The notes: generated by a model from the sequence alone, not told the origin. Positions 27,101 through 36,431 are shown, counted from the stretch's first letter. The stretch is DNA of 64,000 nucleotides from Boudabousia tangfeifanii (GCF_001856685.1 NZ_CP017812.1:1674001-1738000), one strand, 5' to 3'. Made by a program: numbers and translations.

Positions 27101-30100
27101 GTCTCGAACTGCAGTACTCGAAGAATACTTTGCAGTGGGAACCAGTTCCTGCCGGTTTCCAGAACGCTGACGCTCGTTACATCCGAATCGTCAACAAGGG
27201 ATCGGATGCCAAGGAACTCAACCTACAGAAGTTCTTGGTTGGTTACGAAGAAATTGGTGCTTACAAGGTCGAATCCACCATCGATCGTCACCCACGCTGG
27301 GGCGGCGATGACATGCGTGTTCGCGACAACGTAGCTAATGTCTTCGACGGTAACCTTAAGACTGATGCCATTATCTCGGGCTACCCGAAGACTGGTAAGA
27401 CCATTACCTTCGATTTGGGTCGCACCCGTACCTTCAAGTCTTTGCGTTACTACATCAATGAGAACGCCAAGAACTACATCCGTGACGGTGTCTTCGAAGT
27501 TTCGGCTGATGGTAACGAACCTTGGACCAAGGTGCTAACCGTCGGCGATGGCGAAGAAAACAACACTTGGGATGACACTAATGCGAAGGATGCCACTTAC
27601 CTAACTCACGATTCCCAGAACCCTGGCAACATGTATGCCGAGAATGCTGAGATTCCGAACGTTAAGGGTCGTTTCCTCCGCTTCCGCGCAACCACCAACT
27701 ACGATCACCGCTTCGTTGGTTTCAATGAACTACAGATCAACGGTGGCGAGTACGTCTCCCCAACCGTCAAGCGCGACATTATTAGCAACTCCGCTGAAGT
27801 TCCAAACCGCATCGTCGAGAACGCTCTCGATGGCAACCTGGGTACTTCTTGGAAGCCTGCTAATAACTCGGGCGAAATGACTTACCGTCTATCTGAACCA
27901 CAGCCAGTTAAGGCCATCCGTTTCATTTCGGCTGGCACCCCATCGAATGCTGCTGTCAAGGCACAGTTGTGGGACATTGCTTCTGGTCAGGTTTCGGAAG
28001 TTGATTTCGGTACTTTGAACCAGGCAATCTCTGAGTTCAATGTTCCTGATGGCAAGTACTTGCTACAGACCAAGTTGACTTGGAATGGCACTCAGCCAGA
28101 GATCTCTCGCATCATCCCAGTTAACAAGAAGGTAACTGTTGACAAGGAGCCATTGCGTGCCGAGGTCGCCAAGGTTCCAGCTTTGGATCCTTACACGGCA
28201 GCAAGCCGTGAGAAGGCAGAGCAGGCTTTGCGCGTTGCCAAGGCAGAACTTAACAATGAGTATGCTTCCCAAGCTAGCGTTGATGCTGCTCTAGGCGCTC
28301 TCAAGGGTGCGATTGCAGGCCTTGAAAAGAAGGCTGATGTTGCTCCACTGCAGGCACTAGTTGATGAGGATATTCAGAATCCAGATTCAACCTATGAAGA
28401 TGCTCCTTACACCGAGTACCAGAATGCTCGTGCTCGCGCGCTTAAGACCCTTGAGTTGGCTGATAACCTCAGCCAGGCTGATGCAGATGCTGCTTTGGCA
28501 GACTTGCAGCGCGCTAAGGATGGGTTGCGTTACTCCTTCAAACAGAAGGAACTTACTGAAGTTCAGTTGGCTGACTTGGAAAAGTTCGTTGCTGAAACTC
28601 CTGAAAACACCTACACCGCTGATAGTTTGCAGGCGCTTAAGGACGCTATGAAGCAAGCTAAGGCAAAGGTGGAAGGTGATAAGGAAGGTGCTCGCCAGGT
28701 TCCTAGCGTTTACCCACCAGTTCGCGCAAAGCTTGCCGAGCTAAAGGACGCTTTGAAGCCATATGAGCCAGAGCCGACTCCTGAACCGACTAAGGAACCA
28801 ACTCCTGAGCCGACTAAGGAACCAACTCCTGAGCCAACCAAGGAGCCTACTCCTGAGCCAACCAAGGAGCCTACCGTCGAACCTACCGTTGAACCGACTG
28901 TAGAACCGACTCCTGAGCCGACTAAGGAGCCAACTCCTGAGCCGACCAAGGAACCTACCGTTGAACCGACTGTAGAACCGACTCCTGAAGCAACTAAGGA
29001 ACCAACTCCTGAACCGACCAAGGAACCAACTCCAGAGCCGACCAAGGAACCAACTCCGGCTCCTAAGCCTCCGGTAAAGCCAACTCCGGAACAGCCGAAG
29101 CCTCCGGTTAAGCCAGAACCTACCAAGGAACCGGCACCGAAGCCTCAGCCACCGGTCAAGCCAACTCCAGAGCAGCCAAAGCCTCCGGTAAAGCCTGCAC
29201 CGACTCCGGCTCCGAAGCCTCCGGTAAAGCCAGAACCGACTCCGGCTCCGAAGCCTCCGGTAAAGCCAGAGCCAACCCCGGTTTTGCCTGATCCGAAGCC
29301 TGAGCCGAAGCCGCTTCCTCCGGTTAAGCCTCAGCCTCCGGTAAAGCCTGAACCGACCCCGGCCCCGGTCAAGCCTGAGCCAAAGCCACAGCCAAAGCCA
29401 GAGCCGAAACCGACCCCGGTCAAGCCTGAGCCAAAGCCACAGCCAAAGCCAGAGCCGAAACCGACCCCGGTCAAGCCTGAACCTAAGCCACAGCCCAAGC
29501 CAGAGCCGAAACCGACCCCGGTCAAGCCTGAACCTAAGCCGCAGCCAAAGCCAGAGCCGAAGCCGACCCCGGTTAAGCCTGAACCTAAGCCGCAGCCAAA
29601 GCCAGAGCCGAAGCCGACCCCGGTTAAGCCTGAGCCAAAGCCTGTGCCTAAGCCAGAGCCGAAGCCGACCCCGGTGAAGCCTGTGCCGGTGAAGCCGGTT
29701 CCTAAGCCGGCGCCTAAGCCTGTGCCTGAGGTTTTGGATCCGTTCTTGGTTCGTGCCTCTGTTCCTGTTTTCTCGGTTGCGAAGGATGTGCCTTCTGGTG
29801 CGTTGTTTGCTGGTGAGATTAAGTGGATGTATGAGGCTGGTATTACTACTGGTTTTAATTCGGATCAGACTTTCCGTCCTGCGGTTGGGATTGATCGTGA
29901 GGCGATGGCGGCGTTCTTGTATCGTTTGGCTGGTCGTCCTGATGTGAAGGGTTATCGTCCGGTCTTTAAGGATGTGGATCAGAAGCGGACTTTGTTCTGG
30001 CGTGAGATTCAGTGGATGCATGAGGCTGGTATTACTACTGGTTGGGCTGATGGTACTTATCGTCCGTATCAGCCGGTTAATCGTGATGCGATGGCGGCGT

Positions 30101-30357
30101 TTATGTATCGTTTCTGTGCGAAGTTTGAAGATAAGTGTTCGAAGCATGTTAACCCTAATAAGTTGGTGGTTAATGAGCCGGTTCCGTTTAGGGATGTGAA
30201 TGCTAAGACTTTGCATCATAAGGCGATTGCGTGGATGCGTCGTGCGAATATTTCGACTGGTTGGGCTGATGGTACTTATCGTCCGGTTCAGCCGATTGAG
30301 CGTCGTGCGATGGCCGCTTTCATCTTCCGTATGGTCCACAACGGTACGGTGAAGTAA
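24145..30357 (+). CDS. Giant cell-surface GH84 beta-N-acetylglucosaminidase/hyaluronidase-like protein with FIVAR, Pro-rich repeats and SLH domains
   Basis: A 2070-residue exported protein. It has a signal peptide (1 to about 32), a GH84 N-domain, then the catalytic domain (about 175-480) with [16 protein letters not shown], the [15 protein letters not shown] segment and the paired acids Asp296-Asp297 in [10 protein letters not shown]. These correspond to the GH84 catalytic pair of clostridial NagH/NagJ. F5/8C (CBM32)-like modules follow at roughly 640-780, 1055-1190 and 1210-1310, then two FIVAR-like helical repeats (about 1335-1530). A Pro/Glu/Thr/Lys repeat region spans about 1540-1865, and three SLH domains run to the C-terminus. 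It probably trims GlcNAc from host glycans while bound to the wall. The SLH part has different codon use. GTG 24142 is adjacent, but ATG 24145 suits AAGGAAG. Confidence 0.9.
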   Translation: MIKRVLSGLLGFALAVTLVGLQPFQAIAIAAPLDYEIYPTPHTISYQDGDFILRNEANLVTDSKVDLATKNRAKEALGKAGITATESGAVAPNKLNVLVGMTADSAAAKFIKEAGVSTSETLAKADSYVLVIKNGTIAVQGKDEDGTFYGTTTLYHILAQLPSFRVRNLVIHDWADVLSRGFIEGYYGNPWSKQDRINLMKFGGYYKLNSYFYAPKDDPKHNAKWRELYTPEELNDIREMAEAGNASKTRFVYALHPFMNSPMRFDSNYDADFKVLTAKYKQVIDSGVREIALLADDARNFGHANYKRLLEDLTKFLKKEQANYPDLKITLPFCVVDYMGWGHAEYSEFPANVQIIMTGGRVWGEVTNNFTQRFTSTAGRGPYLWINWPCTDNSNRHLIMGGNASFLHPGVQPQNIQGIVLNPMEHSEPSKVAIFANAEYSWNIWQSNEKAEQVWQDGFRHADHMTAVDTEASRALRELSKHMINQAMDSRVVALNESVELAPKLRAFLDKLAANTFTDEDADQIAAEFTLLRHSADTFLANPGTPVMRDQMRPFLQSFQDTGDAAVSFMNALKAAKRGDSAALMQEYNKGLAQLNASRSHTFRSKMNQQVAAEVGVQHIVPFLNKVRDDLARRVNETADPDLVTSRYITNRTDNPEGQVANVFDNNTSTQLLYKNPATIANGEYVGVLYNRPIELKSYKFELGRNGNLGDTFKKAKVQITEDGTKWVDLDREVLSDPSTVKKENVNRTVRGIRVISTEEKTNTWLGVRDIVINPEDAPAPVGKITGQYSSNGIAPRQGTLDKLGDGNDESEAMFAKNPYEQPDRDSIPANANVTLTLPRPTEVGNVHIAQGVSRASDVPNKAVLEAQGEDGNWTEVAPLEKIQRQDIAVNRTVKALRIVNKEKVNIWWRLGEFTAKAPVRDTAGTENVYTDLENHNLTARLSEGKAEIVTPAQVSLAAGKYVGLKLDAIRNVTKIEVNPNSLPDGLELQYSKNTLQWEPVPAGFQNADARYIRIVNKGSDAKELNLQKFLVGYEEIGAYKVESTIDRHPRWGGDDMRVRDNVANVFDGNLKTDAIISGYPKTGKTITFDLGRTRTFKSLRYYINENAKNYIRDGVFEVSADGNEPWTKVLTVGDGEENNTWDDTNAKDATYLTHDSQNPGNMYAENAEIPNVKGRFLRFRATTNYDHRFVGFNELQINGGEYVSPTVKRDIISNSAEVPNRIVENALDGNLGTSWKPANNSGEMTYRLSEPQPVKAIRFISAGTPSNAAVKAQLWDIASGQVSEVDFGTLNQAISEFNVPDGKYLLQTKLTWNGTQPEISRIIPVNKKVTVDKEPLRAEVAKVPALDPYTAASREKAEQALRVAKAELNNEYASQASVDAALGALKGAIAGLEKKADVAPLQALVDEDIQNPDSTYEDAPYTEYQNARARALKTLELADNLSQADADAALADLQRAKDGLRYSFKQKELTEVQLADLEKFVAETPENTYTADSLQALKDAMKQAKAKVEGDKEGARQVPSVYPPVRAKLAELKDALKPYEPEPTPEPTKEPTPEPTKEPTPEPTKEPTPEPTKEPTVEPTVEPTVEPTPEPTKEPTPEPTKEPTVEPTVEPTPEATKEPTPEPTKEPTPEPTKEPTPAPKPPVKPTPEQPKPPVKPEPTKEPAPKPQPPVKPTPEQPKPPVKPAPTPAPKPPVKPEPTPAPKPPVKPEPTPVLPDPKPEPKPLPPVKPQPPVKPEPTPAPVKPEPKPQPKPEPKPTPVKPEPKPQPKPEPKPTPVKPEPKPQPKPEPKPTPVKPEPKPQPKPEPKPTPVKPEPKPQPKPEPKPTPVKPEPKPVPKPEPKPTPVKPVPVKPVPKPAPKPVPEVLDPFLVRASVPVFSVAKDVPSGALFAGEIKWMYEAGITTGFNSDQTFRPAVGIDREAMAAFLYRLAGRPDVKGYRPVFKDVDQKRTLFWREIQWMHEAGITTGWADGTYRPYQPVNRDAMAAFMYRFCAKFEDKCSKHVNPNKLVVNEPVPFRDVNAKTLHHKAIAWMRRANISTGWADGTYRPVQPIERRAMAAFIFRMVHNGTVK
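28768..29700 (+). repeat. Coding tandem repeats: TPEPTKEP block then 51-bp KP-rich units
   Basis: Within the GH84 gene an eight-codon unit (TPEPTKEP and variants PTVEPTVE) repeats to about 29060. Mixed [12 protein letters not shown] units follow. From about 29364 there are six near-identical 51-bp units encoding [17 protein letters not shown]. It should form a stiff, wall-spanning spacer. Units differ by few silent changes, so copy number is likely variable between strains. Confidence 0.9.
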
Positions 30358-30383
30358 AGCGTCTTAGCTAGCTTCAAATAGCA

Positions 30384-30422
30384 TTGTTGCCCCCACCTGG
30401 AAACACCAGATGGGGGCAACAA
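30384..30422 (+). terminator. Terminator of the GH84 gene
   Basis: TTGTTGCCCCCA pairs with TGGGGGCAACAA, with an inner CTGG/CCAG pair. It starts 27 bp after the stop codon. Confidence 0.85.
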
Positions 30423-30730
30423 ACAATTCACCAACAATGCTCTTGCACTAAATCGTTACGCATACACAGCATCGCTACGTTGCGCCAGCTTCCGCGCTAA
30501 TAGCTCTAATAGTGAAGGCGTCTTCCCAGCCCCTACCCCGTTGCCCCAGAAATATTAGTCAGGTACGCCCTCTGAGCCTTCCAAGTAAACCGTTGTGTTT
30601 AACTAAAGCGCTCAGAGATAAATCGATGGCCGAACTTTCAAACAGCAACTACCTAAAATTTTCAGTTAATCAATACTTCAGCTTGATTACCCATTTCCAG
30701 CAAAACTGCCATGCTGAACGCCAAAAGCTT
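30423..30730. other. Gene-free stretch
   Basis: About 308 bp without a supported gene. An 83-codon plus-strand frame inside it lacks a ribosome site and has no recognisable features. I see no RNA gene or repeat here. Confidence 0.5.
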
Positions 30731-31321
30731 TCATTCCTCTCGAGTTTGGCGCAGCTGTTTTAACCAACCCTCTTTTAACGCTTCAAACTGTCGTGGGTCG
30801 GTTAAGTGAATCGCCACGGGAAAATTAGGGTCATCGATGGCCTGACGATAAAAGCGACGTTTACGACGAACGGTCCGAAACCACCACAAGAGGATTGAAT
30901 CGGTAGAAAACAACTGTCTTAAAGTTTCTACGTTTCCGTTACAGATTTCTTCCTGATCCCAAAGCCGCTGTAGGCTTCTTTTAAGCAGGCGTCCAAATGT
31001 TACCAACGGAGAATAATCTAAGATAATGACTAGATCCGTTCGCGGGATTACTTTATGACTCAGCACCTGGGAGTATCCAGCCATTACCCATTCAGATTGA
31101 CTCAGCAACTGATCTGCTAAGTGTTCCTGTTGTGCGATCTCCCGTACGGTCCATTTTGCTTCACTAGCTGGTGCCCAACGAATGTCAACGTCAAAATCAA
31201 TATACGGACAGTTAAGAATCTGCGCTAGCTCTGCAGCTCCGGTACTTTTTCCAGCCCCCGTTACCCCGATTAACAAAATACGTTTAGATGCCAGAATCTG
31301 TTCCACATTTTTGGGCCGCAA
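30731..31321 (-). CDS. P-loop nucleotide kinase-like protein
   Basis: A 196-residue cytoplasmic protein with Walker A motif GVTGAGKSTGA near residue 18 and a DFDVDIRW segment where small-molecule kinases bind substrate. The layout resembles adenylate-kinase-like proteins annotated as DNA topology modulation (FlaR-type) kinases, with a late Arg-rich lid (RRKRRFYRQ). The substrate is unknown. The start is a TTG behind GGAGAAG; an internal GTG five codons later is an alternative. Convergent with the GH84 gene. Confidence 0.65.
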   Translation of the reverse strand: MRPKNVEQILASKRILLIGVTGAGKSTGAAELAQILNCPYIDFDVDIRWAPASEAKWTVREIAQQEHLADQLLSQSEWVMAGYSQVLSHKVIPRTDLVIILDYSPLVTFGRLLKRSLQRLWDQEEICNGNVETLRQLFSTDSILLWWFRTVRRKRRFYRQAIDDPNFPVAIHLTDPRQFEALKEGWLKQLRQTREE

Positions 31322-31367
31322 GATTATCTCTTCTCCTAGATGCCTCGATCAAAGAACTACCAACAAG

Positions 31368-31640
31368 CTAAAACCAAGTAGTAATAACGATTGACCCCAA
31401 CAAGATCACGGCAAACACTAACGCCAAGGTAAGTAAGTTTGCCCTATTTGGTTTATAGCGGTTCACAATCCAAACCCACAGGTATGCAAAAAATAAAAGA
31501 AATGCACCAGAAATGACGTAAGCATACCAAGGTGCAGCCTGCAGATACATAGTTACGGCTTGAGTCACCCAAAGAATAAACCCCAACAAAGTCGCATGTC
31601 CATAAGTGAACTTTTCAGCCAAATCATTCCGCTCCGGCAT
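31368..31640 (-). CDS. Small membrane protein, three predicted helices
   Basis: A 90-residue protein with three hydrophobic segments (about 17-35, 40-58 and 70-88) and a short basic loop NRYKPNRAN. AAGGAG stands seven bases before the ATG, supporting a real gene. I do not recognise the family. It lies 46 bp upstream of the kinase-like gene on the same strand, so they may be co-transcribed. Confidence 0.6.
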   Translation of the reverse strand: MPERNDLAEKFTYGHATLLGFILWVTQAVTMYLQAAPWYAYVISGAFLLFFAYLWVWIVNRYKPNRANLLTLALVFAVILLGSIVITTWF

Positions 31641-32117
31641 GCTTTCTCCTTTGCCAGCGAACCAAATTCAACACTCTAATCTTACAACTTGTCAGAAAAA
31701 ATAACGTTGATCAGGCTATCAAGCTGGGTCCACTAAAAGTTAATCCGCTCAGCTTTGACCGTAATCAATGCTGGGCGGCGTTAATGCTGATACTTTCTAG
31801 ACAATTTGGATACAATATGAAGCCCTGACGAAACCGCTTTCGTGCGGGCTTTTTCCCTTGATATCGAGGGAAAGCGCCACTCGCATATAGCGAGGCGAGC
31901 CTGCCGGTACAGCTGCTTTAAACCAACCGTATATCACCTGTCATGCCGATACGAAATAAACAACCCATTTGAACAGGTTGGCCACTGCCTGCGTTTCGGG
32001 GTTTGCCGATCCGTGCTACATCTCTTTCACTCTTTGAAGCGCTTGTAGTAAATAAAATTTTAGATATCGTTGCATGTGGAGAGAGTGAGGCTTGTCCCAA
32101 TGTCGCTTTTTTCTGCC
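31641..32117. other. Gene-free boundary region between chromosome and mobile DNA
   Basis: These 477 bp have no supported gene. A compact hairpin terminator sits at 31820-31851, followed at once by the inverted repeat TTTCCC-N10-GGGAAA (31852-31873), a pattern that recurs at 33237 and, more loosely, near 63000. Sequence to the left belongs to chromosomal-type genes and to the right to remnants and recombinases. The left end of the mobile region probably lies here or up to 33.1 kb. I see no tRNA gene or obvious att core. Confidence 0.4.
31820..31853 (+). terminator. Nested hairpin with T-run
   Basis: AAGCCC pairs with GGGCTT outside and ACGAAA with TTTCGT inside, then TTTTT. No clear gene precedes it on the plus strand. 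Confidence 0.6.
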
Positions 32118-32359
32118 TCATTGAATTCTATCGCTTGAGATTGTAGACCCATCAGCGCTAGCAGCAATAAAATGTGTTTGTCCTTCTGTCCAGATATCGA
32201 AAATCCGATCTACCGCGGAGATTCCCCACCACGTGAACTTAAAATCGGGTAGGCAAGTGTCTGATTTTTAGTAAGTCGTGCATGTGGACCATTTTTAACT
32301 TCAATTCCACAAATGCCACCTCGTTCTTTAAAGGTCTGTAAATACTTGTCTGACAATTT
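32118..32359 (-). pseudogene. Frameshifted C-terminal remnant of a polymorphic toxin (restriction-endonuclease-like)
   Basis: Just after the stop of the 136-codon gene the minus strand continues, in the same frame, with KLSDKYLQTFKERGG and then GIEVKNGPHARLTKNQ, ending at a TAG at 32210. One base out of register the reading resumes as VDRIFDIWTEGQTHFIAAS and stops at 32118. The ExK core in an IEVKNGPxAxLTxNQ context is what one sees at the C-terminus of Rhs/CDI-type toxins with a restriction-endonuclease fold, usually shortly before the end of the protein. It lacks the N-terminal delivery part and a start codon. I read it as an orphan, broken toxin tip; the family match is from memory of such motifs. 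Confidence 0.55.
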
Positions 32360-32761
32360 CTATTTAATATAAAATTCTTTATAGCTTATTGCCTGAAACA
32401 GATTTATCTCTTTAGGCTGCCAAGGAAACCAGACCAAAATATCACTATTATTTTTATCAAGGCCCACTACCTGAGAGATGATTTCTCTCGAGTCATATTG
32501 ATGCAACCCTACGATATCTTCTATGAGATATCCAAGAGACTTCTCCGATATTACAGAAATGCTTTCATTTGTTTCAGAGTTAAATAACTCAATCTTCCAC
32601 TTTTCGGGTGGTGGCAATCGAAAAATAGCCTTCATCTTCCCAATAATTGAAGTTGGCGGATCTGCCTCATTTTCGGTATTTACCCGTTTAACTCTTAGGT
32701 AGTCCCAAGATGAGAACTCGCTTACAATTTCAGGGTTGCGGATCGTATACATAGCTTCCAT
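32360..32761 (-). CDS. Hypothetical protein, possible immunity protein of a toxin cassette
   Basis: A protein of about 133 residues without signal or membrane segment, mixed charge, Trp-rich (SSWDYL, EKWKIEL, VWFPWQP). I do not recognise the family. Its position directly before an orphan toxin C-terminus on the same strand fits the layout of toxin/immunity arrays, in which immunity genes and displaced toxin tips alternate. If so it would protect against a toxin that is no longer present. The frame opens at TTG 32770; ATG 32761 or ATG 32752 are likelier starts, with GAGGGG in front. Base composition is AT-rich relative to the phage genes. Confidence 0.5.
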   Translation of the reverse strand: MEAMYTIRNPEIVSEFSSWDYLRVKRVNTENEADPPTSIIGKMKAIFRLPPPEKWKIELFNSETNESISVISEKSLGYLIEDIVGLHQYDSREIISQVVGLDKNNSDILVWFPWQPKEINLFQAISYKEFYIK

Positions 32762-32784
32762 ACCCCTCAACTTGATTACGCTCC

Positions 32785-33027
32785 ATGTTAAAGAATTTTG
32801 ACGGTACAGGTGTCCCGTGTCAAGCTTTGTGGCAGGGCCAGATCATCGTCGCTAACCTCAGCAGAACCACTCCTGCCCTCGACTACCAAGGCCACAAGGC
32901 TAACGAGGTCATCTTCACCGGACGTTCAGGTAGTGATCAGATGGAAGGGCAGCGCTACGGCCTCATCCCCGAGGAAGTCGTGACAAGCTCAAAGGAAAAC
33001 TGGCAAAATCAGGTTGAACTGTTCTAA
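32785..33027 (+). CDS. Hypothetical protein or gene remnant (80 aa)
   Basis: The 80-codon frame has protein-like composition (GTGVPCQALWQGQIIVANLS, GLIPEEVV) but no recognisable domain. There is no ribosome site before ATG 32785, and a stop codon lies only four codons upstream. It may be the 3' part of a longer mobile-element gene whose beginning was lost when the toxin remnant was joined to it. Confidence 0.35.
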   Translation: MLKNFDGTGVPCQALWQGQIIVANLSRTTPALDYQGHKANEVIFTGRSGSDQMEGQRYGLIPEEVVTSSKENWQNQVELF

Positions 33028-33558
33028 GACGGGAACCAGAAAAAGCTAACCACTGACGCAAAGCCATACCCCTAAACGGTTAGCCGTACTGTAAAGCGTT
33101 TAGGCATACTCCTAAACGCTTAGCCCCTCGGCCACCCCAAAACTGGATGAAATCACCAGCACCAGAGCACCCTCGGCCCGCCAACCGCCACCTCAGCCCT
33201 CACCAGCCCCCGGGCACGAAAAAGCCGGGCACCCGCTTTCCCGCAATATCAAGGGAAAACAGGCCACCCGGCCAACGCCAGCCCAAAAACGGCGTGTATC
33301 CGTTTGGACTGGATAATGGATACTTCTCTATCCAAACGGATACACCAAAACGGATAAGGTTCGGCACGGGGTAAAACTGGACGTTTTTCAGTCAAACTGG
33401 ACGTTTTTGGGCCAGATTGGATGTTTTAGCCTGCAACTGGATGCGGGCGGTTTTGGTTGGCGCCGTCAAGTGCTGTCAAGAGGCAGGGGCATGAAAATAG
33501 GCTTAGCCGACCAATGGTGGTCTGCCAAGCCTGCTGATGATGTTGCCGTTGAGTCGGG
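33028..33558. repeat. Repeat-dense non-coding region downstream of the serine recombinases
   Basis: No gene is supported in these 531 bp, but they are full of short repeats. CCTAAACG(C/G)TTAG occurs three times at 33072-33124, two copies forming the inverted pair AAGCGTTTAGG / CCTAAACGCTT. GTGTATCCGTTTGG (33294-33307) is inverted at 33332-33345, and CAAAACGGATAA follows. AACTGGACGTTTTT occurs twice, with two decayed copies, at about 33375-33445. TTTCCC-N10-GGGAAA is at 33237-33258. This could be a recombinase target, a partition site or an origin. Confidence 0.6.
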
Positions 33559-35139
33559 CTAGTCGATCTGTGGTGTCACCGTTTGTCCGTCCCGGAAGGT
33601 GAAGCAGATTTGCCCATCTGGTTGGGCGGTGGCGTGGTCGATGAGTGTGTGGAACAGGAGAGGTGTGAAGGTCACCTGCTCTTGTGTAAGGTCAGTGAGG
33701 CTTCGGCGGTAGAAGTCGTACCGGGTTTTACGTTCCCGGATCTCGTTGACTTGTTCTTGGAGTTGGGAGTGTTTGGCTTGCGCCTGGTCATAGGCGCAGG
33801 TGGCGGCCGCATACTTCTGGTCGTACTCCCCTGCCGTGAGGGTGGCGTTCGCTCCTTTTTCTACCAGGTCGGCTAGTGCCTGGCTTGCCGCGTTGAGAAC
33901 GGCCCAGGCGATTTCGACTTCGGCTTCCAGCCCGCTGGTATCGAACAGGTCAGCGCTTACCTGCTCCACCAGTGTCAGGGGGTCTTTGCCGTTGGCGTGG
34001 AGCATGGTGGCTAGGGCGGTTTCGAAGGCTTTCTCGATCTGGTCTGTGGTGTAATGCCTGGTTGTGCAGTGGGTGTGCTGCTCATATTTCGCTGAGCAGC
34101 GCCAGATGCGTTTTTCGTTCTTCGTCCCCGCATGCCAGGTCTTAGGGGTGAAGAACGCCCCACACTGACCACAGACAATACTGTGGGATAAGACGTGTTT
34201 GCGTGAACGCCGCCCCTTGCTTTGTGCCAGTTGGGTTTGGACGAAGTCCCATACGAGCGGGTCGATAATCGCCTCATGTGAACCAGTCACATAGTACTGG
34301 GGAACTTCACCGTTATTCTTCACCAGTTCCTTGGTTAAGAAATCCTTGGTATAGGTCTTTTGTAGTAGCGCGTCACCCTTGTAGCGTTCGTTAGTCAAGA
34401 TGGAGCGCACAGCGGTGCGTGACCACTGGGTTTTACCTCGGGCAGTCAGCCTGCCCCGCTCGGTAAGTATCCGGGCGATCTCACGTAGGGATTTTCCTTC
34501 CAGGAACAGTGAGTAGATTTCACGCACCGTTTTGGCTTGTTCCTCGTTGATAACCGGCTGACCATCCTCACCACGGTCATATCCCAAGAAGGACCCAAAC
34601 GGCATCGTCACCTTCCCATCGGCAAAGCGTTTCCTATGCCCCCAAGTCACGTTCTCGCTAATGGAGCGGGCTTCTTCCTGAGCTAGGGAGGACATGATGG
34701 TGATGAGCAGTTCACCCTTGGAATCCAGAGTCCAAATATTCTCACGCTGAAAGTAGACCTCAACGCCTTTGTCTTTGAGCTTGCGCACGGTGGTCAGGGA
34801 GTCGACGGTGTTACGGGCGAAGCGTGAGACGCTCTTGGTGACAATCAGGTCAATCTTGCCCGCCAGGGCGTCAGCAACCATGGTTTGAAAGCCTGCACGT
34901 TTCGCTGTGGAGGTGCCGGTGATGCCTTCATCGGTGTAGACCTTGACCAGTTCCCAGCCCGGATGGTCGGTGATATAGGTGGTGTAGTAATCCACCTGCG
35001 CCTGATAACTCGAGACCTGGTCTTCATTATCGGTTGACACACGCGCATACCCCGCCACCCGCTTCAAAGCGGTAGCACTCAAGGGTTTGCCAGTGTGCAG
35101 GGCGCGCGTGGCAGGAATCTTGGTAACAGTCGGACTCAC
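33559..35139 (-). CDS. Large serine recombinase (second of a tandem pair)
   Basis: A 526-residue site-specific recombinase. The N-terminal resolvase domain has GYARVSTDNEDQ with the nucleophilic Ser, YTDEGITGTS, the LIVTKSVSRFARNTVD motif with catalytic Arg residues, and the long helix. A recombinase domain and a zinc beta-ribbon (CGQCGAFF...WRCSAKYEQHTHC) follow, then a coiled-coil-like stretch rich in Ala, Gln and Glu. Its start overlaps the stop of the upstream recombinase by four bases. Integration or excision of the adjoining prophage, or inversion of a segment, are plausible jobs. Tandem serine recombinases may need each other, as CcrA/CcrB do. Confidence 0.92.
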   Translation of the reverse strand: MSPTVTKIPATRALHTGKPLSATALKRVAGYARVSTDNEDQVSSYQAQVDYYTTYITDHPGWELVKVYTDEGITGTSTAKRAGFQTMVADALAGKIDLIVTKSVSRFARNTVDSLTTVRKLKDKGVEVYFQRENIWTLDSKGELLITIMSSLAQEEARSISENVTWGHRKRFADGKVTMPFGSFLGYDRGEDGQPVINEEQAKTVREIYSLFLEGKSLREIARILTERGRLTARGKTQWSRTAVRSILTNERYKGDALLQKTYTKDFLTKELVKNNGEVPQYYVTGSHEAIIDPLVWDFVQTQLAQSKGRRSRKHVLSHSIVCGQCGAFFTPKTWHAGTKNEKRIWRCSAKYEQHTHCTTRHYTTDQIEKAFETALATMLHANGKDPLTLVEQVSADLFDTSGLEAEVEIAWAVLNAASQALADLVEKGANATLTAGEYDQKYAAATCAYDQAQAKHSQLQEQVNEIRERKTRYDFYRRSLTDLTQEQVTFTPLLFHTLIDHATAQPDGQICFTFRDGQTVTPQID

Positions 35140-36431
35140 TTAAACACCCCTCCATCAGGTGTCGTGTTTTCTTCTTTGTGGTTTTCGGCTAGTTGTTTGG
35201 CTTGGGCGAGGCTCACCTGTACGGTCGTGCCGCTTTGTAGGTGGAAGTGCAGCGTTGCAGTCTGGGTATCAACCGTGATGTGTTGGATCTGTTCCCACAC
35301 CACCCCCTCACTAAAGGTTTCAATCTGGAGGGCGTGAATGGTAGCGGCATGCAGGTGGGCCTCACGGATGGTGGGAGCCTTACAAGGGTTACCTTTCCCC
35401 AGGCAGGCGGACCAGCATTTCCACACTTTGTACGAGCCGCCCTGGGTGTACTTGGTTTTACGGTGAAACGCTTTGCCGCACTCGCCACAAATCACCCTCC
35501 CGGTAAAGCAACCGGTGTTGAGGGATGGGACTGCGCCTTTACCCAGGGTGCGCCGACGCTGAATCTCAGCCTGCACTGCCTTGAAAGTATCCCGGTCGAT
35601 GATGGGCGGGTGCGTGTCTTTAGCGTAATACTTGGGGAGTTCGCCTTTGTTAGTGCGCTGGGGGCCACGGATGCCGTCGAGGTAGTGTTTTTGCATGAGC
35701 GTATCGCCCATGTAGCGTTCGTTTTCGAGCATCCGGCGGATGACCATCGCATCAATCTTTTTCCCTCGTTTGCCCCGTATGCCCTCACGGTAGAGCTGGT
35801 CGGCTAGTTTGTCTGGGGAGATACCTTCAAGGTAGGAGGTAAAGACCCGCCGCACGATGGGTGCCTCGCGCGGATTGATATGGAACTGGGTGCCATCCCA
35901 GTCATACCCGTACAAGTAGTGGCTATTAGGCTTACCCTGCTCATAGTTACGACGGATCGACCACTTGACCGCCTCACTATTAGCCTCAGACTCACCCTGG
36001 GCGAAAGACGCCAGGAGGGTTAGGAGTAGTTCCCCGTCGGTAGTGGCCGTGGAAATGTTTTCGCGTTCGAACCGAACTTCCACCCCCAAAGCGCTCAGTT
36101 CACGGCAGGTCGCCAGCACGTCCACCGTATTACGCCCCAGACGCGAGATCGACTTGGTCAAAACCAGATCAACCTCACCAGCTCTACAAGCGGCCATCAG
36201 GTCCTGGAAGCCGTCACGGTTTTGGTTAGTACCACTTTTACCGTTATCGACAAAGACCCCAACGTAGTGCCAGGTCGGGGTGGATTCAATCAGGTGCATG
36301 TAATACGAGACCTGGGCGGCCAGCGAATGCGGGGAACGCTCGTTCAGTGCGCTGATACGCGCATAAGCCGCCACCCGCACCCGGCGCGGAGTTTGAAGGG
36401 GTGGGCGGATGCGTTCAATACGGGCCATCAT
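35136..36431 (-). CDS. Large serine recombinase (first of a tandem pair)
   Basis: A 431-residue serine recombinase with AYARISALNERS (catalytic Ser), FVDNGKSGTNQNRDGF, LVLTKSISRLGRNTVDVL, a recombinase domain with YKGD-like RYMGDTLMQKHYL, and a zinc ribbon (CGECGKAFHRK...WKCWSACLGKGNPC). It lacks most of the C-terminal coiled coil present in its neighbour and is about 95 residues shorter. It shares limited similarity with the neighbour, so the two are not a recent duplication. Overlaps: one base with the small gene upstream and four with the recombinase downstream. Confidence 0.92.
   Translation of the reverse strand: MMARIERIRPPLQTPRRVRVAAYARISALNERSPHSLAAQVSYYMHLIESTPTWHYVGVFVDNGKSGTNQNRDGFQDLMAACRAGEVDLVLTKSISRLGRNTVDVLATCRELSALGVEVRFERENISTATTDGELLLTLLASFAQGESEANSEAVKWSIRRNYEQGKPNSHYLYGYDWDGTQFHINPREAPIVRRVFTSYLEGISPDKLADQLYREGIRGKRGKKIDAMVIRRMLENERYMGDTLMQKHYLDGIRGPQRTNKGELPKYYAKDTHPPIIDRDTFKAVQAEIQRRRTLGKGAVPSLNTGCFTGRVICGECGKAFHRKTKYTQGGSYKVWKCWSACLGKGNPCKAPTIREAHLHAATIHALQIETFSEGVVWEQIQHITVDTQTATLHFHLQSGTTVQVSLAQAKQLAENHKEENTTPDGGVFK

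Noticed and set aside
28768..29700. Regular repeats that might suggest a CRISPR array
   Set aside because: The repeats are in frame, have no unique spacers, and encode a Pro-rich stalk.
28741..30339. A 532-codon frame on the minus strand under the GH84 repeat and SLH region
   Set aside because: It is the antisense of the Pro-rich repeat and SLH codons. Its Arg/Leu-rich product is an artefact of CCN/AAG-rich codons and has no start signal.
31842..32048. A 68-codon plus-strand frame at the left margin
   Set aside because: There is no ribosome site, the composition is Cys/His/Arg-rich in the manner of random frames, and it begins inside a terminator hairpin.
33060..33450. Short repeats considered as a CRISPR array
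   Set aside because: Repeat units are 13-16 bp, of several families and partly inverted, without constant spacers or cas genes.
31641..33558. A tRNA or tmRNA gene as prophage attachment site
   Set aside because: I looked for cloverleaf arms and a CCA-type end and found none; the attachment site remains unknown.
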